From Hysterangium stoloniferum (lineage: Eukaryota > Basidiomycota > Agaricomycetes > Hysterangiales > Hysterangiaceae): a DNA stretch of 64,000 bases. Below, piece by piece: positions 10,238 through 22,937 of the stretch. Positions within the stretch are counted from its first letter, which is position 1; each line of letters begins with the position of its first letter. The notes below the pieces were generated by a model. The model had not been told where the DNA came from. It made no database searches and saw only the letters and a program-made list of their open reading frames with translations. The position numbers and the translations under genes are program-made. The stretch is taken from assembly GCA_015178975.1 (NCBI GenBank), contig WHVD01000020.1, positions 620,001 to 684,000 of the forward strand. Direction: 5' to 3'.

Positions 10238-11209
10238 AATTTTAATTCCGACGCCGAGATATGGTGCAATTTCCATGTACATATTCGGTTCCGAAGGTGG
10301 GCTTTGATTTATTTCTCTAACTTGAATTCATAGGCTGACCTTCTCGTTCTAGTCACTTTCTGTCTTCAAGTATTTATTGATGGAGTACATTGTTGTTTCG
10401 AGTTGCCTCGCTCATTCTGCGTTGTGACATTCTTTAGTGTAGCGGAATGGTTGATTATGTGAACAAGCTTGTTTCAACCTCTCACTCACATCGTAAAACT
10501 CTTTCAAGTAAGCGACCGATGAAAAGGGTAAATATGACTTTCCCATAGAAAATAAACCTGGTTGAATTCGACTTCTCACATTGGTGTTTATTTATTTGTT
10601 ATTATTCCATTTCATATCTTATGAGAGCGTTATCTGACGTAGACAACACATTTGCTGAAGCAATTTGAAGTTTCCTTTCTCAACGTTACTAAGTATTTGT
10701 ATTGAACATGCTGATGTCTCAGGTGCTAGGGCAAGGTCCCTTTGAGCGGACTGGAGTCGTCGATGAAACATTAGCCACCTTGGTACCGCCCCAGCATCCG
10801 ACGGAAGTTGTGGGAGAGTGAACAGAGACGTGGGCAGGTCAGTCAACATCCTTCTCTTAACACAGTGCGTTTCAGCATGATCTGACGAACTGGAAAACAG
10901 TTTCTTCAACGTAGTGGCAGGAGAGGCATAGTAGGGACCTTACCTTCTTAATCCGGTAGAGGTGCCCGGTGCCGTCCGTTGGCCAGCTTCTCGAAACGAA
11001 GCGATGAAATCCAAGAACAAAGAGAATCAAACGTCGAAGACATCCAGTGGATCGTCTACCAACACGCATTTACTCCTCAAATACACAGCTTTCACCAGTG
11101 TAACTCTCGCTTTCTGTCTCTAACAGGGGATATACCGTTTGATCCAATCTCCGTATATCGCCGTCGTCAAATATTTTAAATTCGGGTACCAAAGAACGAG
11201 CTTCAAGGA

Positions 11210-12732
11210 CATCTTAATATCTGGCGTCCTTGTAGGGTTTGACGCAGGGAAGAAGGTAGGGTCGATCACGTATGAAACACCGAGTTACGGTGGGAGGCGC
11301 TTAAGCAGTTGGCGGTGGACTCGGTGAGTGGGAATTGAACGGCATGAAGGAAATTCAAACGGACACAGCTGCTACAGCAACAAAGGATATGGGCGGAAGA
11401 GAAGGGGCATTATTTTAAACTTATAATGTTCGCTTTAGAAACGGACTCTATGCGGCGAGTACTCATAGTCTTGTATACAATATGACCGCGCAATAGCCTA
11501 AGGCACCCAAGCGCGCATGTCGAACCTCATTACTGTGCAGGTACTCTGAATGCAGAATGAGAGTGGCAGGAATAGCAATAGGAAATGGCATAGCTTGTAC
11601 CTACACTCAAGCGCCCTATATACCGGCGAACCGGCCGATGAGACGGTCGGCGAGTATAATGGTCAGGTCTATCCACGATCCAGAGACACCTAGTCATGGC
11701 AACAGAATCACATCGTGCAGAAATGATGCGTGCATGCACACCGTTATCCTCTTCATGGTGCGATGTGCTCTCTGGAGTCGAGATCAGAAAGAACTTCCAG
11801 ATTTACAAGGGCAGACTGCCGCCACCTCAAACTGACACAGGGGAGTTGAATGACCCGCTGCGCAATCCAACGCAACCTGCTTCAAGTTCAACGGTAAATA
11901 ACTCATTGCAAAATCTGATCATAAAAACACCGGATGTGAGCAGTAAACAGTGGAAGTAGGTGAAGAACAAGTGGAGACGCGTCACGGGTGCCCATGCTAT
12001 CACGCGCAGTACTATTGTGCACCATGTTCAGGTATGGAGTAGAGAGTAAGTGGTACCAGAGATAAGTACGAGATAGAAGAATCCTAGTTGAGAGTAGATG
12101 CAGAACCGATCGTGAATCTCGCCCAGTTGACCCATCCCTGACGCGCAAAATCCCTTCAACGTGGCACAGTGGATACTGTGATCGTCAACAGCTCGGCTAG
12201 CACATATAATAAGGACATTTGGTGACTGAATAGGGAAGTTGGCGAGAAGACCGTGGAGCGAGGGGAAGAAGTGTGGCTAGCTGATAGCTCTAAAACAGGG
12301 TGGTTACATTAAATGATAGATCCAGGGCGATCCCCTGACCTCAACATGACAGTCCACACTAATAATGACCCCAACAAGTGCCAACGCCCGTGAGTCTGAT
12401 ACATGCAAGGGGGGAAAGACCATTGCCTGCAAATAATGCTCCGTTGGTGATAGGTAGGAAATGTTTTGGGAGTCCGTATTGCATTGGCATGCGTTCTTGC
12501 TTCTAAGAGAGTAGCTCAAGGGAAGACAGACAATATCAAAACAGAAGCTTGGGTTAAAGAGACACCAGGCTAACGAATACCGTGAGAATTCGGCTTTTAG
12601 ATTCGGAAAATAAATAGTTTTCTATTCGGTCCCAGAAAATCTAATTCCATTTCGTGCTCAGCCCTTTCTGTCACGGCTTTGGCACTTAACAACCTGACCT
12701 TGACAGTTTATTCAGTTTGGACATGAAGTGTA
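11210..12732. other. Non-coding or unrecognised
   Basis: Several short open frames (up to 92 codons) lie on both strands, but none has a recognisable motif or supporting splice structure. I see no confirmed gene. Confidence 0.35.
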
Positions 12733-12936
12733 ATCCTGGTGCCCCCAGTCTTACGCACGGACCCTTTAGTTTTACGTGATTACATAATCACCGTGTTTTA
12801 CGGTATAGTAGCCGGGAAGTTTTCAGGACCCTTAGATCTTACCGTACGCTGCACTTGCCTGTATCCTGTTCTGTTCTGGAAAATACACCGTGGTCCTGTC
12901 AACTTGTGTGACCGCCAGTGATCCCAATTGACGACG
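12733..12936. repeat. Dispersed repeat related to the core of the foldback element at 53782
   Basis: Two blocks align with 54098-54256: GTAA(T/G)CCTGG(T/C)GCCCC at the start, and ATCCTGTTC, AATACACCGT, GTCCT and TTGACGAC further on. The spacing between blocks differs. The terminal arms of the foldback element are not found here. Confidence 0.55.
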
Positions 12937-13019
12937 GGATTACATGAAGAGTGCAAACATCCCCATTTCAACTGGAGTGCCTTTTTTATTGTCTGCTACA
13001 TTGAACACAATGTCTTGTA

Positions 13020-14130
13020 TGTTAAGTAGTAGACAAGATTTCGGAAGGATTTTGAGTCTGTTTGCGAAGCTCAGTGAGTGAGTGAGTAAACTCCACTATA
13101 TATTATAGTACCTGTTTGCGAAGCTACAAGATGTTTGATAAGTAACAGAATAATAATGAATGATTGTGCATATACCTCAGTGAGTGAGTGAGTAAACTCC
13201 ACTGAGGTATATGGCAAAATATTGCGACTTTTTATCTAATTTCTAATTATTTTAGGAGAGATATTAGGAGAGTAAATAGGGGAAATTTAGATACTCGAAG
13301 TTTCTAGTCGATTGCATCATTAAGGAGAAATTCGTGATTAGGAGTTATTTCCCCCCTTGACGGCACCTCAATATATGTGCATATATGCGCATATATTCGT
13401 CATTGTAGGTTTGATTCCGATTTCGGTTTAGGAGGATATCTGAAAACTATTAAGTATACCAAATTCTAATATACTCTAAAGGTCATTTAAACATCTGGGA
13501 TGTGATTCAAACATAATTTGGTTTTTAAAACTTTTTGAAAGTTTTAAACTCTCTCATACATTACAAACTAATGAATCTTTCTGGACACAAGTAGACAATA
13601 AAAAAAATTAGTAGTTTGAAACACTAATACTTTTAAAAAATAGATACCTTTAAATAGTCCATTCCATGCATATGTATATCATTGGCACCTCTAAATACAT
13701 ATGTATTACTTTGGAATGGATCTGTCAATCTAAACAGATTTCTACTTGATTCAACATATCCAGAATATATAGGGGGTTTTACTTAATAAAGACAGCTGTG
13801 GTATGAAAAATTTCCAATAATATTTTACATATTTTACATGGAAATAACTTCATTACAACTTTTAAAAAACAAAGTACTAATAAAAGTATTAGTAGGCATC
13901 TGTAAAAGGAAGGAAATTATATACAATGGAATTTGTTAAATAACTATGGGTTGTATAAGATGTAATATGGAGAACTATTTCTGATGGTTGTTTTTTGATG
14001 ATATAATTGTTTCAGAATAGATATCACTATTTAAAGATGGAGTTTTGTAAAAATAAGACTTTTATTAGTAAATATTTGAGATTATAGTAATTATAAACAC
14101 CCTCCTTATGCGAAGACTTGATTACTAACA
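13020..14130 (-). repeat. Copia 3' LTR, interrupted by MITE
   Basis: Starts TGTTAAGTAG and ends ATTACTAACA on the + strand. With the MITE and one TTA removed it is 433 bp and matches 19887-20318 closely. It contains a perfect 9-bp-stem hairpin ACCTCAGTG/CACTGAGGT at 13174-13208, and a related half-copy near 13070-13098. Confidence 0.95.
13431..14105. mobile_element. MITE copy A, 675 bp, TTA duplication
   Basis: Begins GGAGGATATC and ends AAACACCCTCC; TTA flanks both sides (13428-13430, 14106-14108) and the intact LTR at 20318 shows the empty site. It is A/T-rich, with no coding frame. It is nearly identical, in the opposite orientation, to 17273-17947. Confidence 0.9.
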
Positions 14131-17100
14131 CTTCCCCTTAAGTCGAGTGTTGATAAGACCGAGTTTTGATGTAAAATAGATGAGTTTTGAGTGAGGTAAA
14201 GCTTTGGTGAATATATCTGCTGTCATATCTTCGGTAGGACAATATGCGAGTGTAACTGTGCTGTTTTCCACAATTTCGTATATGAATTTGTATTGTATGT
14301 CAATGTGCTTTGTTCGTCCTTGAAATCTGTTATTCTTCGATATGATAATAGCGGCTTGATTGTCGCAATGGAGTATGATTGATTTTGTGAATGGATGAAA
14401 GATTTCATTCATGAATTTGCGAATCCAGCATGCCTCTTTAATGGCATATGTGGCTGCAATGAATTCGGCCTTGGTGCTAGATAAAGTTACGAGTTTTTGT
14501 TTGTTTGAACTCCAAGAGAATGCTCCACCATTTAATAGAAAACAATAGCCTGACATTGAATGTCGATCCGGTTGTTGTCCCCAATCTGCATCTGTATATC
14601 CCATTATTCCACTCTCGTTCCTTCCTAATGTTAATTTGAAATCTCGTGTTCCCTTCAAATATTTCAGTACTCTCTTTGTTGCTTCCCAATGTACTTGTCC
14701 TGGATTCTCCATAAATTGAGATAAGATAGACACTGCAAAAGCAATATCTGGTCTTGTACCCATTGCGGCCCACATTAATGAACCAATGGCTTCGTGTTAA
14801 GGAATGTTCTTCATATTTTCGCATTCTTTTGGTGTAGTAGGACATTGTTCTTTTGATAATAATGGTTTGGGGTCCATAGGCAGTGTGATTGGAACTGCAT
14901 CTTGTAAATTGAAATGTTTGATGATCAAGTTGATATATGCAGTTTGTCCGAATGAGATTGTATGCGCTTTTATATCATATTTGACCTCTATATTTAGTAA
15001 CCAATGTAATTCACCCATATCCTTCATTTTGAAATGTGATTTGAATTGCTCTTTTGTTTGAATTATCCCTTCGTTCGTATTTGCAGTGATGGTGAGATCG
15101 TCCACGGCTACTGCAATAATAATAATACTGTGCTCCACTCATTTGTAGAATACGGCTGGATCAGATAGTGAGCAAGTAAATCCCATTTGATTCATCACCT
15201 TGCTGAGTAGCTTGTACCATTCTCTACCTGATTGCTTTAAACCATATAGAGCCTTTTTCAATTTGAGTACTTTCGATGGTGGACCTTGAGGAAATCCCGG
15301 TGGTTGGTGCATATACACCGGTCCTGTAAGTTTTGCATTCAAGTATGCATTGTTAACGTCCATTTGCTCTATAGGCCAGCTGTTCTGGGCTGCTATGCCT
15401 GTTATAAGCCTCAGTGAAGCCACACGAACAATTGGAGAAAACGTCTCTTCATAGTCCGTCCTGAATACTTGTGTAAAGCCTTGAGCTACAAGTCGTGCCT
15501 TGTATGTGGTAATGTTTCCATTCACATCACGTTTTATTCTTAATGTCCATTTAGAACTGACTATATTGATTCCTTCGGGCTTGTCGACGAGTTCCCAGGT
15601 GCCTAAATCGTGTAAGGCCTTCAACTCCTTTAAAAATGCCAGCTTCCACAATGACCAATTGTCTCCTCTCATAGCCTCTTCCACTGTAGCTGGTACACCT
15701 TCTTGAATGTTTGCAATCATCCCTATCGTTTCCAATCTCTCACTGTCCATTCTGTCTGTAAACTCCATCCACTCCAATGGGCTATATGTGTCTGTATACG
15801 AAATGTTTTTATCGACCATGATTGGCGGCTCACTTGGACTGTTTTCCCATAAAATTGAGTCTTCATCAAAACCATTTTCATCTTCTAATATAACGCATGT
15901 AGCTTTTCCAAATTCTTCTGGTACTTGTAGTCTTGGAGAAAATTCGATCTGACTAGAACCTGCAGTGAGACAGCACATATAATCAGATGGAAATCTGGTT
16001 CTTGAACTTCATCTCAATTGCTCTTGAGGTAAGGATTCCATAGTTTCTGGTAGCTCTGGAATGCTAACTTGAGGCGATTCGGGTAATGGTACATCTGTGG
16101 GCATTTGAGGAAGTATTTTGTATGTTTTGGGCTCTAGATCCTTTCCTGATACGAGTATAGGAGCCCCAGCTTGCTTGGGGAATGCTACATTTCATTCTAT
16201 GGTTACGGTGCGTTTTTTCTGGCCAATATATGTGGCGTCCTTCACTGTTAAAACTGTACCTGACCCAGTGGCCCTCTTTTGCCTTGGGTCCTAGTTTACC
16301 TCCCTCTGGTTCCATCCTCACATATATAATCTCTCCCCATTCTGCTAAGTCACTTAGATTCGGTTTCTTGTTATGAACTAGCTCGTATGGTGTTTTTCCA
16401 TCGAGAGCTGATGTTGCTGTTCTATTCTTTAGAAATACTGCATGTTGTATGCACTCGCCCCATAGAAACTTGGGCAGATTGGCAGCGATGAGCATTGACC
16501 GAGTGTGTTCAACTAATGTTCGATTTAGTCTTTCTGCGACACCACTCTGTTGGGGAGTATCATGAACGGTTAACTGTTGGAGGGTTCCTCATGAGGATAA
16601 ATAGTCTTTAAACTCATTAGATGTGTATTCGCCTCCATTGTCCGATTGTAGTTTCTTAATCACAATGTTTCTTTGTTGATTTAGGAATGCCTCGTATGCT
16701 TTGTACTTTTGGAATGCTTCTCCTTTCGTTTTCATCAGGTAGGTTCTTGTTTCCCTTGTGAAATCATCAGTAAATGATATATACCATCTACAACCTCTGA
16801 TGGTTTGAACTTTGGATGGCCCCCACACATTGGTGTGTATCTTCTGGCCTTGAGATTTGGCTCGTTCTGATTTCCAAACTTTTGGGATTGGTTCCTGAGT
16901 AATCTTTCCTTTGATACAGGCTTCGCAAAACTCGATAGGCCTTGAGTGGTCTAGTGTTATCCCTTCAATTGCTCCATTTTCGACCATTCGCTTTGCAGCA
17001 GCTGGTGCTATGTGTCCCATACATGTATGCAGCTCGTTTATTGTCATTGTAGTGCAGGCGTCATCTTGTATATTATTGGTTTCGTGGATAGTATAGCTTC

Positions 17101-17272
17101 TTTGATAAAGACCGTTGATTTGATCGATTTGCCTGCATATACCTCCGGATTTCGAAGAGTGCATTTTCCATCGCCGAATGTGCATGAGAACCCCTTTTTA
17201 TCGCAGCATGTGATGGACACTAAAGTAAATGCTAATTCGGGTGAGTACAACACATTTTGTAATGTGATGTTA

Positions 17273-17947
17273 GGAGGGTGTTTATAATTACTATAATCTC
17301 AAATATTTACTAATAAAAGTCTTATTTTTACAAAACTCCATCTTTAAATAGTGATATCTATTCTGAAACAATTATATCATCAAAAAACAACCATCAGAAA
17401 TAGTTCTCCATATTACATCTTATACAACCCATAGTTATTTAACAAATTCCATTGTATATAATTTCCTTCCTTTTACAGATGCCTACTAATACTTTTATTA
17501 GTACTTTGTTTTTTAAAAGTTGTAATGAAGTTATTTCCATGTAAAATATGTAAAATATTATTGGAAATTTTTCATACCACAGCTGTCTTTATTAAGTAAA
17601 ACCCCCTATATATTCTGGGTATGTTGAATCAAGTAGAAATTTGTTTAGATTGACAGATCTATTCTGAAGTAATACATATGTATTTAGAGGTGCCAATGAT
17701 ATACATATGCATGGAATGGACTATTTAAAGGTATCTATTTTTTGAAAGTATTAGTGTTTCAAACTACTAATTTTTTTTATTGTCTACTTGTGTCTGGAAA
17801 GATTCTTGAGTTTGTAATGTATGAGAGAGTTTAAAACTTTCAAAAAGTTTTAAAAACCAAATTATGTTTGAATCACATATCAGATGTTTAAATGACCTTT
17901 AGAGTATATTAGAATTTGGTATACTTAATAGTTTTCAGATATCCTCC
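17273..17947. mobile_element. MITE copy B, 675 bp, inverted relative to copy A
   Basis: Begins GGAGGGTGTTT and ends CAGATATCCTCC, with TTA on both sides (17270-17272, 17948-17950). It splits the copia protease-integrase region. Same length as copy A. Confidence 0.9.
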
Positions 17948-18828
17948 TTAGTGGGCTTGCTGCCGTTTTGCACTTGTATGCACATATTGCCAATTCCTGT
18001 GGCTAAGAACTCTGTCTTATCTGCTGCGTGAATTTTCCGAGGTGGGTCTATTGTTTCGAAGCTTGAGAATAGGCTTAGATATGGGGACATATGAGAATTG
18101 GCCCCAGAGTCCCATACTTCAACGATGTTTGTGCCGTTATTGTTAGTTTCATTATTTGTTAAAATTCCTGTGTTAAATGAGCTAGCGAATGCATATGACT
18201 CTTCATTTGCAATGTTTCCATTCCTGCTGTTGCCTGTATTGTATCCCCTTTGGTTTGTGTTATTGCACCTTGAATTTCCGCGCATATATCTTGGTCCTTG
18301 CCCTTCCTTACCACCACCTTTAGCCCAACAATCGGCTATGACGTGCCCGATCCATCTGCAATTCGGATTGAAGCACGTCAGGTTTCGATTTTGAGTTGTG
18401 GAGGTGTTTCTCGAGTTCCAGGAGTTATTGCTAGGACCTGTACTTCATCGTTGGCCCTTAGTATTAGCTAGGAGGGCTTGATTATTGTTATTAGTTGAGT
18501 TTGGGGCTTTCTTTGATTTTCTATGCTCATATTCGGCTTTGATCATTGTTATTAGACTTGTTGGAGTTAAAACAGTTCCAGTGGCTGTTGCAGAAGTCGT
18601 TACTGCATTCATCATGATGTCGTAAGAGTCCGGGAGTGAACTCAACATGATATTGAAGAAATCGGTATCTTCTACCTTCATTCCCATGCCTGCTAATCGC
18701 TGATGCATTTCGAGCAGGGTGTCAAGGTGGGAATGCACATCTTCCCCTTCTTTGCACTTTAGAGCACGCATTCTGTGCTGCAAATCAACTTGAGTCATTT
18801 TCAGCTTCGACTCGAATTCCTGGCAAAC

Positions 18829-19547
18829 TGTTACGACCGTGTCGCAATCCTATCGGCCCCGAGGTTATCGCCACTTGTCAACGTTTCAAGTCATCCTCCC
18901 GGAAACCATCGGCCCCGAAGCTGACGAATGTTTCGCGAAGATCAAACTCCATTTACGCCCACGTCAAATAACTCATATTGTCTGGTCAAACTTTGATACG
19001 TCCCTTTTATTATGTTGATCCGTTCAATCTTATGTTTCGCATATGTCTATCTATATTTGTAGTCCTCGAACCATTTCCTTTTACCGTAATCCCGCTCTCG
19101 GTTATCATCGGCCTCCGAACTAATCATAAACTTCCCGTTCCTAGTCAAGCTTATTGTTAAAACCGTTTCCGCCCTTCTCCCCATTCGTACTTTCTAGACG
19201 CCTGTTACTTGTATATGAACTCGCTGTAATTGTAGTTACTAGGCAATCAGAATATCGACTCAGAATACCCTCATACACCTGTATCAGTCTCATACTAAGA
19301 ATCCCCCCATCCGCCTTCGCGTGCGCTCGCCCACTCCCGGCCCCGACCCCTTGGCCCGACGCTCGACTTGTCCTTCGATTCCGATCGGTATCACGCCGAA
19401 AGGTACTCACTAGGATTAGTCTTCGCCCGCCCGAAATTTAAGGACAACCTACGGATATTTGTGAGGGCGCAGCATATAAGCTGAAGCCAAGTCCTTCCGA
19501 TCGGTCCCCATCGGCCACCGACATTAGTCAGTTTCCAGTTCTTAACA
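18829..19547 (+). repeat. Ty3/gypsy solo LTR, 719 bp, inside copia gag
   Basis: TGTTACGACC..GTTCTTAACA with the exact duplication CAAAC at 18824-18828 and 19548-19552. CpG-rich, hence probably young. Same family as 3789-5107 and 32157-32879. Confidence 0.95.
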
Positions 19548-19886
19548 CAAACGGCCTACCATACTTCTCTTGCTGTGCCAAGTCTTTGAAGACTGAGCAT
19601 AAGAGAAGGGCCAACAGATAGGAAGATCTGAGCTTTGACTCGTCCTTCACGTGCAAGGTAACGATCCAAATGTTCCTCTTGTTTGTCCCTAAGATCTAAC
19701 TGATCATTTGTTAATACAGTTCCAGCAACATATACTGTAGGATCTGGGGGGCGCTGTGCACTTCTGTCGACGTGTTTCAACAGTGCACCTGATTCCAATA
19801 TGGATAGTATGCGGCTTTTCCAAGCGATCCAATTTTTGCCATTATCGGTGAGTTTCTCGAGTGTGACTATAGCGGGGCCCATAACC

Positions 19887-20318
19887 TGTTAAGTAGTAGA
19901 CAAGATTTCGGAAGGATTTTGAGTCTGTTTGCAAAGCTCAGTGAGTGAGTGAGTAAACTCCACTATATATTATAGTACCTGTTTGCGAAGCTACAAGATG
20001 TTTGATAAGTAACAGAATAATAATGAATGATTGTGCATATACCTCAGTGAGTGAGTGAGTAAACTCCACTGAGGTATATGGCGAAATATTGTGACTTTTT
20101 ATCTAATTTCTAATTATTTTAGGAGAGATATTAGGAGAGTAAATAGGGGAAATTTAGATACTTGAAGTTTCTAGTCGATTGCATCATTAAGGAGAAATTC
20201 ATGATTAGGAGTTATTTCCCCCTTGACGGCACCTCAATATATGCACATATATGCACATATATTCATCATTGTAGGTTTGATTCCGATTTTAGTTTATGCG
20301 AAGACTTGATTACTAACA
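19887..20318 (-). repeat. Copia 5' LTR, 432 bp, intact
   Basis: Starts TGTTAAGTAG and ends ATTACTAACA on the + strand, followed by TTGTA. Hairpin at 20041-20075 as in the other LTR. The inner edge is followed, on the element's strand, by GGTTATGGGCCC, where a primer-binding site would be expected; it overlaps the gag start codon. Confidence 0.95.
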
Positions 20319-20323
20319 TTGTA

Positions 20324-22307
20324 ACCCTGATTGTATATGTATACAGATTCTGGATAACTCTACTATCTCACTGGACATTAACAGATGAAAGGCTTCTTTT
20401 TCCAAACCCCCACATTCATTATGAACTGTTTCTGAATTTCAAGCACAGGGTAGGTTTTCCTGCACATTGGACACCCTGAAAAGATAATTTTGTAGTACAT
20501 TCATCCTATGATTTAAAGAGATCTGAGTACTAAGTGCTGCATACAGTTTGTAATTATTTCTCTGAAACATGACAAGGAGAAAAACTGGATCTGTTAAACT
20601 GTGAACTCTAGCTCCCTTGCACAGCATTTTTTGAGACATTAATTTTTATGTTGTGTTCTACATATTACTACTCATTTATGTAGTTCTTTTTTTTGGGGGG
20701 GTGTCACAGAGAGACACACTTTTTAGATGTTCTCTACACCACAGGGTGCCTGCCACCGAGTTTTCTTTCTGGGGCATCCAGCGGGGAAAAAATTAGCACA
20801 GCACAGAGGCTCAAATTCTCGATCTCAGAATACCTTGGAAAAATTGTGAAAAATGCAAGTCTTTCTCGAGAATGTTCAAATTTTATATCTTCTAAAGAAT
20901 TCTCCGCCGACTTCTATATACACTTGGAAATTTTCCAGATATAAATTCAACCAGGAAAATGCCCGGAGAATCCTTTAGACACAAAAATTTTCCACATCAG
21001 TGAAATGGTATTTGATCCCGACAGTTCCCATCCTCGTTCTAGGAAGCTCCTGGACATTGTGGAGCGTCTAGAGCATCCCTCTTCCCAGCGCTTAAAACCA
21101 TTTTCACTGATGCATGTGAGCCTCAGCGCTGTACCTCGTTATCTGTACCATTTATCCCAAAGCATCCCAGATACCAAGCACTTCAAATCCATAGAATCAA
21201 TGATAAGTGGAAAAACCGCTTGCGGCACTCCACATCAGGATTTTTGAAAGCCGGTCCGGTGTAGGCTGACTTGTTATGTAATTGGTTATGTGATTGTTAT
21301 GTAATATATTGAGGTTGTGACGGAACTGCTCGGTCAGAGAAGACCACTAAGTTAGGGCGAATGTCCGAACACAGTGAGCTCCTATCACATCTCCTCTTCC
21401 GGATGGGTGGACTCCATAAATCCTTCAATCCCGGTTAGTCGGCCCGGGGGATGATCTTTCTTAACATGAATGTCAGGAACCGTAGAAAATGTATGATTTT
21501 AATAAACTCGGTATCATTGGTAAAGGCATTAGTCCCAGCCAAGGAGTCCCATTCACCCGACAAGATAGATAGATCAGGTGCAAACTTGAGTGTAGAGGGT
21601 ATATGACATAACTAGACCGAAATTTCAGATATATATACCGCATAGTGAATGAGATTACAATTATAGCATTTGCCAAGTTTTGCCACTCTGGCATGCCATT
21701 TTGCAGGTGAGCCGGCAGGACTCGACCAGGGGTTTTTCCCACGACGCGCTGTCACTACCCACGTACCGCCTTTAGTTACTGATTTGATAAGTCTGACCAT
21801 CGCAACCGCACCAAAGCCGAACAATCCGTGGCTGCATGTTTGGCTGTGTATTGGTTAATGCGTACTAATAGCAGTAGTGTGAAATTTATGTACAGACTCA
21901 ACCTATATGATTAATAAATTATGAGTTATAACTTGAAAATATCACATTATTTTGTGCTTATAGAATATATGACAGGCCTGAACATGACCTTTATTGTGTC
22001 GCGATTTTCGAAGACGTTTCAGACCGTCATAATTCCCAAGGCGTAGCTTGATGAAATGTTGATCATGAACCCATGCTCTAAGACGGGGACATCATTTAGT
22101 TAATTTCATTGATACTAGCTTACATAGGCTGACAGATGATATCAAGTCCATCCGGTGCCGTGTGTTTCAATCCCAATGGGCGAATTGGTGCAGCTATGTG
22201 TTTCTATAGTACTTAATCCTCAATATGCCAGGTCATCAACCACAACTGTCTCCCTCACAGCTTATTTGGACGCGGCAAGCATAACTTTCTCTCCCACATA
22301 GCCCATT
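20324..22307. other. Unassigned intergenic DNA
   Basis: Short open frames at 20693-20944, 21005-21247 and 21612-21824 have no recognisable motif. I see no confirmed gene. A G-run follows a T-run at 20688-20700. Confidence 0.35.
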
Positions 22308-22908
22308 ATGTCCCCCATTACTGAACAACCTTCGCCATTCTCGCATATGAACTCGACAGTGCGTCCTGAACAACGTGAAAAGGACACGCGGCATAAGCAT
22401 TCACACAAAGCTGCCCATTCCATACGAAGACGACGGTTACTCCTACTTGCGTTGGTTATTTTACTCACAGTTGCAGTCCTTTTCCTTTTCGACATTCGCG
22501 ATATTGTGTCCGAAGGCAGCCTGAGGATCGGTGCTGGAAGCGGGCTATTGCAACGGGCAGATACCGTGCCTGCAACTAGCAGCACACATCAAGGTGACAC
22601 AAATGTGGATGAAATTGTAATGGCGAACTGATTTATGTAATACTGTAGTTACGCCCATCGTTGTTATAGTGATAATCATCCTGATGGCGGTCCTCGGAAT
22701 TGCTTTGTCAATCTGGTGTTGCAAGGGACCATATGAAAATCAGTACGGTTTTTTTAATACCTTGTGGCACTTTAAATTCCGATGTTGTTCCCTACTTATT
22801 GTAGACTTTGCCCTTGCTACGTTTGCGCGTGTTGTAGTGGCTTCGGTAAGTTGTGCAATAAATATCGTAAGATGCACGCTCATCCAAACAATGTGTAGCC
22901 TGTCTTGA
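22308..22908 (+). CDS. Small two-TM protein, paralogue 1 (181 aa, one intron)
   Basis: Exon 1 (22308-22593) begins MSPITEQP, has a His/Arg-rich stretch and a first TM segment (LLLLALVILLTVAVLFLF). An intron (22594-22648, ending CTGTAG) splits a Val codon. Exon 2 opens directly into a second TM segment (PIVVIVIIILMAVLGIALSI) followed by WCCKG. Frame and phase match the paralogue at 34191-34664 exactly. Where the paralogue ends with TAG, this copy has TGG and reads on for about 40 residues that include a further hydrophobic stretch. A small membrane protein is inferred; the family is not recognised. Confidence 0.6.
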
Positions 22909-22937
22909 TTGCATGAGTTGTTGTCTCTGAATGGGGA

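Larger units (their letters stand above)
9623..11209 (-). repeat. Right arm of the large inverted repeat
   Basis: Reverse complement of 6963-8743, lacking the 162-bp solo LTR found in the left arm. It carries peptide gene copy B. Confidence 0.9.
14126..19882 (-). pseudogene. Copia gag-pol, interrupted
   Basis: Reading down from 19882: gag N-terminus (19556-19882), an in-frame TAG and then the LTR insertion, gag C-terminus (18445-18828), and a zinc knuckle near 18370-18340 (CFNPNCRWIGHVIADC). The protease follows with DSGA near 18130, then MITE B. Integrase comes next, with its HHCC finger (HTCMGH..CEAC) and core (16500-17185), broken by an in-frame TGA near 16589. RVT_2 reverse transcriptase lies at 15139-15978, with AVDD at the usual YVDD site in the next frame (14797-15138). 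RNase H (14126-14775) has YTDADW, STKAE, CDNQAA and RTKHID. The first catalytic Asp of integrase is Asn here (HTNVWGP). The final codons TGT TAG overlap the first six bases of the 3' LTR. Confidence 0.93.
13020..20318 (-). mobile_element. Full-length Ty1/copia retrotransposon, decayed and nested
   Basis: Two LTRs of about 433 bp in direct orientation (13020-14130, split by a MITE, and 19887-20318) bound gag-pol on the minus strand. The 5-bp duplication TTGTA lies at 13015-13019 and 20319-20323. The polypurine tract AAGGGGAAG abuts the 3' LTR at 14131. Gag begins five nt inside the 5' LTR. Three later insertions are nested: MITEs at 13431-14105 and 17273-17947 and a gypsy solo LTR at 18829-19547. 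Stops and frameshifts make it non-autonomous. Confidence 0.95.
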
